32,826 bases of DNA from positions 1-32,826 of the forward strand of contig WTHC01000014.1 of assembly GCA_011523285.1 (NCBI GenBank), written 5' to 3'. The notes under the pieces were generated by a model. That model ran no database searches. It was not told the DNA's origin and saw nothing but the letters and a program-made list of their open reading frames with translations. The DNA comes from Nitrosopumilaceae archaeon (GTDB lineage: Archaea; Thermoproteota; Nitrososphaeria; Nitrososphaerales; Nitrosopumilaceae). This document shows positions 25,361 through 30,324 of the stretch, piece by piece (the first letter of the stretch is position 1; the number at the start of each line of letters is the position of its first letter). Position numbers and translations under genes: made by a program.

Positions 25361-26123
25361 TTAGATTCTAATAATTTCCATATCTAAATTAGATATTAAA
25401 TGAGGTACGTCATTCATTTTCAATTCATTTGTATCTATAATAATAGAATCGGCCATATAATTTCGTTTTAATATATGATTAAATAAAACGCGATTGAGAA
25501 ATTTGATATTATATGACGGTATAATTGTTCCGAATGCATATTTACCGTGAATAATTTCGTTTGTAAACTTATCAGGATAATGAGTACCGCCAAGATCTAT
25601 AGATGTACTATATGATTTTTTAATTGGTAAATTTTGCATGACTATTTCAGATATAGATCTACACAAAGCAACATCATTCCATTGTGTTTCAGTAGTGCCT
25701 ATTTCTATGAATAAAGTAGGCTTATGAAGTGATGAAGCCCATGATGAGTAGCTTCTAGAGTGATTTTAAATTTTTGAAAATTATTTCTATTATTCCATAA
25801 TGATCTAATATACGATTTTTGTAAATATGGATGCGGCGTAGATACTTGTTGTATTTGATTAGTAGAATTTGTTTGGACAATACCAGTAGAATGACATGTT
25901 AATGAGAGAATATTGGATTTTGCTGCGTGTTTTGATAAAAAAATATAGCCTTCATAATCGTCGTATTTAGCGATCCAATCTGCATAAATAGTAGGTGAAT
26001 TTATTATAATAACATCGTAAAATTGTCCTTTGTAAATACCATTTTCCATTTTCATGGTACTGGAGATATGTTTGGCCATATTATACCCAGCAGCATCATT
26101 TCATATGCTATAATTAACTCCAT
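25361..26123 (-). pseudogene. dtdA: D-aminoacyl-tRNA deacylase (DtdA) interrupted by two frameshifts
   Basis: Archaeal DtdA removes D-amino acids from tRNA. Three reading frames join into one full-length protein of about 253 aa. The start MELIIAYE (ATG 26123) shifts into NDAAGYNMAKHISS. The middle frame has IYADWIAKYDDYEGYIFLSK, LTCHSTGIV and ITLEATHHG. The last frame has KPTLFIEIGTTETQWNDV, DLGGTHYPDKFT and GTIIPSY. One base is missing in an A-run at about 26099-26101 and one in a G-run at about 25738-25740; each puts an in-frame stop shortly after. Neither site is a canonical slippery heptamer. All motifs are otherwise intact, so the loss is recent or is a sequencing error. Confidence 0.88.
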
Positions 26124-26131
26124 GAATAAAA

Positions 26132-26140
26132 TTATAAATA
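26132..26140 (+). promoter_or_regulatory. TATA box of secE, in a possible bidirectional promoter
   Basis: TTATAAATA is centred 25 bases before the ATG at 26161 and decides that start for secE. The same AT-rich stretch, read on the other strand (TATTTATTTATAA), lies at a suitable distance for dtdA, whose ATG is at 26123. The two genes would share 37 bases of control DNA. Confidence 0.5.
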
Positions 26141-26160
26141 AATACTATTTAATCTCACCA

Positions 26161-26331
26161 ATGAGTATGACTACAATTAAAAATATGATAAACACAATAA
26201 AACTTGCAAGGAAATCAGATAAAGAGGATTATATGCAACATTTTAGACTGGTATTATTAGGCATATCCACGATAGGAATGATTGGATTTATAATTCAGTT
26301 TGTATTTTCTGTAATACAATTGGACAGATAA
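26161..26331 (+). CDS. secE: Protein translocase subunit SecE (Sec61 gamma)
   Basis: SecE clamps SecY. The mature-looking product is 56 aa: an amphipathic cytosolic helix with LARKSDKEDYMQHFRLV and one membrane helix LLGISTIGMIGFIIQFVFSVI. The ORF track extends to 26023, but those residues overlap dtdA on the other strand and are not conserved. ATG 26161 gives the normal archaeal length and has a TATA box 25 bases upstream. It is followed by spt5 and uL11, the conserved archaeal secE-spt5-uL11 order. Confidence 0.9.
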   Translation: MSMTTIKNMINTIKLARKSDKEDYMQHFRLVLLGISTIGMIGFIIQFVFSVIQLDR

Positions 26332-26348
26332 AAAAATTGTCAAATAAT

Positions 26349-26801
26349 ATGAGTGATGCTAAATTATATGCGTTGAGGACGACAGGAGGCCAAGAAAAGA
26401 TAATTGTTAAGCTATTAGAAAATAAAATAAGTAAAAAAAATATAGACATCAAGTCAGTACTACTGGTAGAAAATCTAAAGGGATATATAGTAATAGAAGC
26501 CCAAGATGCAAGTTCTGTATTTGAAGCAATTCAAGGGATAAGAAATATCAGAGGACAGTTAAGAGGTGAAATCAGTTTCAAAGATATAGAAAAATATCTA
26601 GTAAAGAAGTCAACTGTTATAGAATTATCTGTGGACTCAACAGTAGAAATAATAGGCGGGCCGTTCAAAGGTATGAAAGCTACTATAACTAGAGTGGACC
26701 ATGAAAAAGAAGAAGCAACTGTGATTTTGTTGGATGCACCATATCAATTACCAGTAACAGTAGATGCCAATTATTTAAAAATTTCATCTCGTAACAATTA
26801 A
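26349..26801 (+). CDS. spt5: Transcription elongation factor Spt5 (NusG-like)
   Basis: Spt5 binds the RNA polymerase clamp, with Spt4, to promote processive elongation. The NGN domain (about 4-85) starts with KLYALRTTGGQEKIIVKLLE; the KOW domain includes STVEIIGGPFKGMKATITRV. The 150-aa length from ATG 26349 is normal; TTG 26337 is an alternative that adds four residues and would leave a 5-base gap after secE. It is followed by uL11. Confidence 0.94.
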   Translation: MSDAKLYALRTTGGQEKIIVKLLENKISKKNIDIKSVLLVENLKGYIVIEAQDASSVFEAIQGIRNIRGQLRGEISFKDIEKYLVKKSTVIELSVDSTVEIIGGPFKGMKATITRVDHEKEEATVILLDAPYQLPVTVDANYLKISSRNN

Positions 26802-26826
26802 ATTTTTTATTTAATTAGTAAAATAT

Positions 26827-27306
26827 ATGTCCAATAATCAATCTATAGATGCTTTGGTTACAGGTGGCAAAGCTACATCAGGGCCGCCTTTAGGTCCAGC
26901 ATTAGGTCCACTAGGAGTGAACATAATGGATGTAATCAATAAAATAAATGAATCCACAAAAAATTTTAATGGTATGAAAATTCCAATTACTGTCAATATA
27001 GATCCAGACACTAAAAAATGGGATGTAGTAGTAGGAATTCCATCTACATCGGCATTGATATTGAAAGAAGCTGGCATAAAAAAAGGGACTAACAGCCCAA
27101 AAGAAAAATGGGTTGCAGATATTAATTTTGAACAAATAATAAAAATATCTGAAGTAAAAATGAATTCTTCTTATGGAAAAACATTGAAAAAAGTGTCTAA
27201 AGAAATAATTGGAACTTGTTTATCAGCAGGAGTTAAAGTAAATGGCAAAACACCAAAAGAGATCATTAAAGAAATAGACAAAGGTGTATGGGATAACAAA
27301 TTTTAG
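26827..27306 (+). CDS. rpl11: Large ribosomal subunit protein uL11
   Basis: uL11 organises the GTPase-associated centre with uL10 and L12. GGKATSGPPLGPALGPLGVN (about 13-32) is the hallmark; GTCLSAGVKVNGKTPKEI is near the C-terminus. The 159-aa length is normal. It starts 25 bases after spt5. Its last four bases overlap the convergent Lrp-family gene, which separates uL11 from uL1. Confidence 0.96.
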   Translation: MSNNQSIDALVTGGKATSGPPLGPALGPLGVNIMDVINKINESTKNFNGMKIPITVNIDPDTKKWDVVVGIPSTSALILKEAGIKKGTNSPKEKWVADINFEQIIKISEVKMNSSYGKTLKKVSKEIIGTCLSAGVKVNGKTPKEIIKEIDKGVWDNKF

Positions 27307-27758
27307 TGTAATCGATCGTTTTGATAATTTTGTAGTTCTATAAAAATTTCAGTATTGGTTATTCCATTTATTTTATTTAATTTTTCATTAATCACAGTAT
27401 GAAGATCTTGTAAGTTTTTTACATAAATTGTTAATATCGCATCAAACCTACCTGTAATTTGTGATACTGACATTATTTCATAGACATTAATTAATTGATT
27501 GTATATATTATCTTTAAATTTTGCCTCAATATTAATTCCAACAAATGCTTTAACAGAAAAACCCAGTTTTGTTCGGTTTAGACTTATAGTAAATTTTTCA
27601 ATAATATTATTGTGGACGAGTCTATTTATTCTGCTATATAATACAGAAGTATTAACACCAGTTTTTTTGGATAAGACAGGTATCGATATAGAGCTGTCTA
27701 CGATTAATTGATTGATGAGATCAATATCCAATTTATCTAATTTATCAATATTTTTCAT
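27303..27758 (-). CDS. Lrp/AsnC family transcriptional regulator
   Basis: This is a 151-aa regulator with an N-terminal winged helix-turn-helix (about 8-52, VDSSISIPVLSKKTGVNTSVLYSRINRL) and a C-terminal RAM/ligand domain (about 65-140, VKAFVGINIEAKF, VSQITGRFDAILTIYVKNL). Such proteins form octamers and often sense amino acids. It is antisense to, and lies between, uL11 and uL1, and its promoter shares the 92-base divergent region with uL1, so it could control uL1 or itself; this is inference from position only. Confidence 0.9.
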   Translation of the reverse strand: MKNIDKLDKLDIDLINQLIVDSSISIPVLSKKTGVNTSVLYSRINRLVHNNIIEKFTISLNRTKLGFSVKAFVGINIEAKFKDNIYNQLINVYEIMSVSQITGRFDAILTIYVKNLQDLHTVINEKLNKINGITNTEIFIELQNYQNDRLH

Positions 27759-27819
27759 ATATTACAATTTAGAAGCTTATATTTTGTATTTAAATTTCAG
27801 TATTAAATAACCTCAACGA

Positions 27820-27828
27820 TTTTAAATA
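27820..27828 (+). promoter_or_regulatory. TATA box of the uL1-uL10 unit
   Basis: TTTTAAATA is centred 27 bases before the uL1 ATG, predicting a leaderless mRNA. It lies in the 92-base divergent region between the Lrp gene and uL1. For Lrp, TTTAAATAC (27786-27794, minus) or AAAATATAAG (27776-27785, minus) could serve. Confidence 0.5.
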
Positions 27829-27850
27829 GCTAGATCATACTGTATTTATC

Positions 27851-28486
27851 ATGATTGATGAATCTAAAATTATTGAAATGGTTAACAATGCTAAGAAGAA
27901 TAATAATAATCACAAATTCAAACAAGCAATAGAGATGATAATGATTTTTAAAGATATAGATATTAAAAAGGGCTTCAAAATAAAAGAAACTGTACAACTT
28001 CCAAATAAACAAAATAATCCATCTTCAATATGTGTATTTGCATCTGGAGATATGGGATTGAAAGCAACAGATGCAAAAGCTGATAAAGTTCTAGATGTAA
28101 ATCAATTATCAGAATTAGGTTCAAATAAAAGAAAAATACGTAAATTTATTAATAAATATGATTTTTTCCTAGCAGATACTAAGATTATGCCCACAATAGG
28201 TAAAATACTTGGACAATTTCTAGGCCCACGCGGTAAAATGCCGACTCCAATTCCTTTTAATACACCAATAGAATCACTTTTATCAAAATTTAGGTCGTCC
28301 ATAAGAGTAAATATGAGTGGAACTTCATCATTATCATGCAAGATAGGTGATGAAGAAATGCAAGCTAAGGAAATTTCATCTAATGCCATCACCATAGTTA
28401 ATTTAATTGAAAAAATATTGCCCAATGGTGATAAAAATATCAAAAAGATTTTAGTAAAAACAACAATGGGAAAAATAATTCAATAA
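27851..28486 (+). CDS. rpl1: Large ribosomal subunit protein uL1
   Basis: uL1 forms the mobile L1 stalk at the E site and in many archaea represses its own mRNA. KADKVLDVNQL, YDFFLADTKIMPTIGKILGQ and FLGPRGKMPTPIPFN are diagnostic. The 211-aa length is normal. It is followed by uL10 after three bases. Because its mRNA looks leaderless, any autoregulatory L1 site would have to lie inside the coding sequence. Confidence 0.95.
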   Translation: MIDESKIIEMVNNAKKNNNNHKFKQAIEMIMIFKDIDIKKGFKIKETVQLPNKQNNPSSICVFASGDMGLKATDAKADKVLDVNQLSELGSNKRKIRKFINKYDFFLADTKIMPTIGKILGQFLGPRGKMPTPIPFNTPIESLLSKFRSSIRVNMSGTSSLSCKIGDEEMQAKEISSNAITIVNLIEKILPNGDKNIKKILVKTTMGKIIQ

Positions 28487-28489
28487 AAA

Positions 28490-29341
28490 ATGTATCAAAA
28501 TAGAACTCAATACCATACGAAGAAGAACAACCTATACAAAAGTATATCTACATACGCAACACAATATAAAAACATAGCATTAATAAGAATGGAAAAAGTT
28601 CGCGCGTCACAAATTTCATCGTTAAGAAAGAAATTACATGATACAAAAATATTTAGTGTAAAGGATCGCATAGCCAAAAAAGCTTTGGCGAACATAAATA
28701 TTGATGTGATTGATAAAATTGTAAATGGAATAAATGGACAATGTATGTTGGTATTTACTAATGTTTCACCATTCGAATTAAGTGCAATATTTGCAAAAAA
28801 TAAAACAATGTTATTGTCTAGAGAAGGAGATATTTCTAATATAGATATTATAATACCTGCAAAGAATACTGGTGTTGCTCCTGGTCCGATTTTAACCGAT
28901 TTTAAGGAAAATGGAATACCTACAAAAATAGATCAAGGCACTGTATGGATTACTAAAGATACCCCAGTTATAAAAAAAGGGGAAAAAATTTCTGCAAAGT
29001 TAGCATCAATACTTGGTAAATTGAATATTAAACCAATCGAAGCCACTGTGAAACTAAATATGGCGATGGAAGAAGGAAATTATTATAACAATATAGATTT
29101 AATAATAGATGTAGATTGGTATAAAGAAGCTTTCTTGAGATCACATGCAAGTTGTTTATTATTATCGGTGGAATGTAATTATGTAACACCAGAAAGCATC
29201 AATAGTATAATTGTAAAATTAGTTAATTTGGCATTCAATGTATCAATTAATATAACATATATGAACACAGATAATAAAAAAGAAATAATAAATAAGGCGC
29301 ATAACAACGCATTACTACTACATGCTAGTATAAACAACTAA
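28490..29341 (+). CDS. rpl10: Large ribosomal subunit protein uL10 (P0)
   Basis: uL10 anchors L12 dimers to the ribosome. MEKVRASQISSLRKKL in the N-terminal RNA-binding domain and the archaeal insertion VAPGPILTDFKENGIPTKI identify it; the C-terminal helical part (about 215-283) would bind L12. The 283-aa protein ends HNNALLLHASINN without the acidic GLGALFG-type tail found in many archaeal and eukaryotic P0 proteins. It starts 3 bases after uL1. L12, normally next in the same operon, is convergent here. Confidence 0.94.
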   Translation: MYQNRTQYHTKKNNLYKSISTYATQYKNIALIRMEKVRASQISSLRKKLHDTKIFSVKDRIAKKALANINIDVIDKIVNGINGQCMLVFTNVSPFELSAIFAKNKTMLLSREGDISNIDIIIPAKNTGVAPGPILTDFKENGIPTKIDQGTVWITKDTPVIKKGEKISAKLASILGKLNIKPIEATVKLNMAMEEGNYYNNIDLIIDVDWYKEAFLRSHASCLLLSVECNYVTPESINSIIVKLVNLAFNVSINITYMNTDNKKEIINKAHNNALLLHASINN

Positions 29342-29379
29342 AATATTATGTTTAGTTTATACAAGCTGAAATAATAAAT

Positions 29380-29685
29380 CTAACCAAATAGTGATGCCAG
29401 GCCTTCCATTGCTTGTTCTTCTGATTTACCACTTTTTTCTTCTTTAGGCGAAGATTCTTTCTTTTTATTAGTATCTTCAGGAGTTTTTTGCGTAGATTGT
29501 ACTGGAACAGAATTAGACGAACTAATTATCTTTTCAATATCAACATCAGATAAAGAAGCAATCAATGTTTTTACTTTAGCTGTATCGACATCAGAGCCAG
29601 CAGCTTTGATTATAGATGTTACATTGGATTCATTAATTTCTTTTTTTAATTTATGTAAGATTAATGCAGCGTAAACATATTCCAT
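29380..29685 (-). CDS. rpl12: Ribosomal stalk protein L12 (P1-like)
   Basis: This is the archaeal acidic stalk protein that recruits translation GTPases. The helical dimerisation domain (about 1-58: MEYVYAALILHKL, IIKAAGSDVD, IASLSDVDIEKII) is followed by a flexible charged hinge (about 65-92, rich in Lys, Glu and Ser) and the factor-binding tail MEGLASLFG. 101 aa is normal. It faces uL10 tail-to-tail with 38 bases between, an inversion of the usual uL10-L12 order, so it needs its own promoter in the 53 bases before its start. Confidence 0.94.
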   Translation of the reverse strand: MEYVYAALILHKLKKEINESNVTSIIKAAGSDVDTAKVKTLIASLSDVDIEKIISSSNSVPVQSTQKTPEDTNKKKESSPKEEKSGKSEEQAMEGLASLFG

Positions 29686-29738
29686 TATTTTGTTTTCTTA
29701 TATATTCAATATAAAACTAATGCAAGATGGTGGTATTA

Positions 29739-30251
29739 TTATGTCAAAATTTTCAAACTTCTACAAACAGAATATAAGTTACGTTTCAGATTTTTATCGT
29801 ATAATGTATCCATTCTTTGTTTTAATATAGATTTAGCATGATCTTTTTCAGATCCATCTTGAAGCGACAATACATTATTGATTAATTCTGATAAAGATTC
29901 TCTCATCCAACCATCAAGTACTGAATACGTTTTTGATGAAATTAACACGATATTGTTGTTGTCTAGGTTTAAAACATCTTCATAGGTTTCATAATCAACT
30001 CTGTATATAAATGCAAGAATGCAATTATCAGGAGTAGGGTTTTTTAATATTTCAATAGATCGAGGGCCGGTTTTACCTTGAGTTATTTTATTTTTCAATC
30101 CAACAGGAGTGATAATTAATCCATTTATTCCGATATCATGTTCGTGTACTCCTGTAACAACACCAATTACAATATCACATAAATCATCTTTGGATCGAAT
30201 TGATGCAAATACATAATCACCTTCTTTAATACGAGATTTTTTTTTGAACAC
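29739..30251 (-). CDS. Unrecognised protein, 170 aa
   Basis: I do not recognise a family. The N-terminal half looks like a small beta barrel: KEGDYVFASIRSKDDLCDIV, then GVVTGVHEHDIGINGLIITP and a glycine/lysine loop NKITQGKTGPRSIEI. The C-terminal half is helical with ESLSELINNVLSLQDGSEKD and a basic end. There is no signal or membrane segment. A nucleic-acid-binding role is conceivable because the N-terminal segment begins MFKKKSR and looks KOW/SH3-like, but this is a guess. It is divergent from alaS and lies upstream of L12 on the same strand. Confidence 0.7.
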   Translation of the reverse strand: MFKKKSRIKEGDYVFASIRSKDDLCDIVIGVVTGVHEHDIGINGLIITPVGLKNKITQGKTGPRSIEILKNPTPDNCILAFIYRVDYETYEDVLNLDNNNIVLISSKTYSVLDGWMRESLSELINNVLSLQDGSEKDHAKSILKQRMDTLYDKNLKRNLYSVCRSLKILT

Positions 30252-30324
30252 GGTAATATAACTTTGTTATTATATTTATTTCATAATATAGATAATTAAT
30301 AACTAACGTCTCTCTAAATATAAT

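Noticed and set aside
25705-26079. Reading the two minus-strand ORFs at 25361-25666 and 25705-26079 as separate small genes
   Set aside because: Together with an upstream segment they join by two one-base corrections into a single DtdA, with family motifs continuing across the breaks.
26023-26160. N-terminal extension of the secE ORF in the track (MSFVNTIFHF...)
   Set aside because: It overlaps dtdA on the other strand, is not SecE-like, and a TATA box supports ATG 26161.
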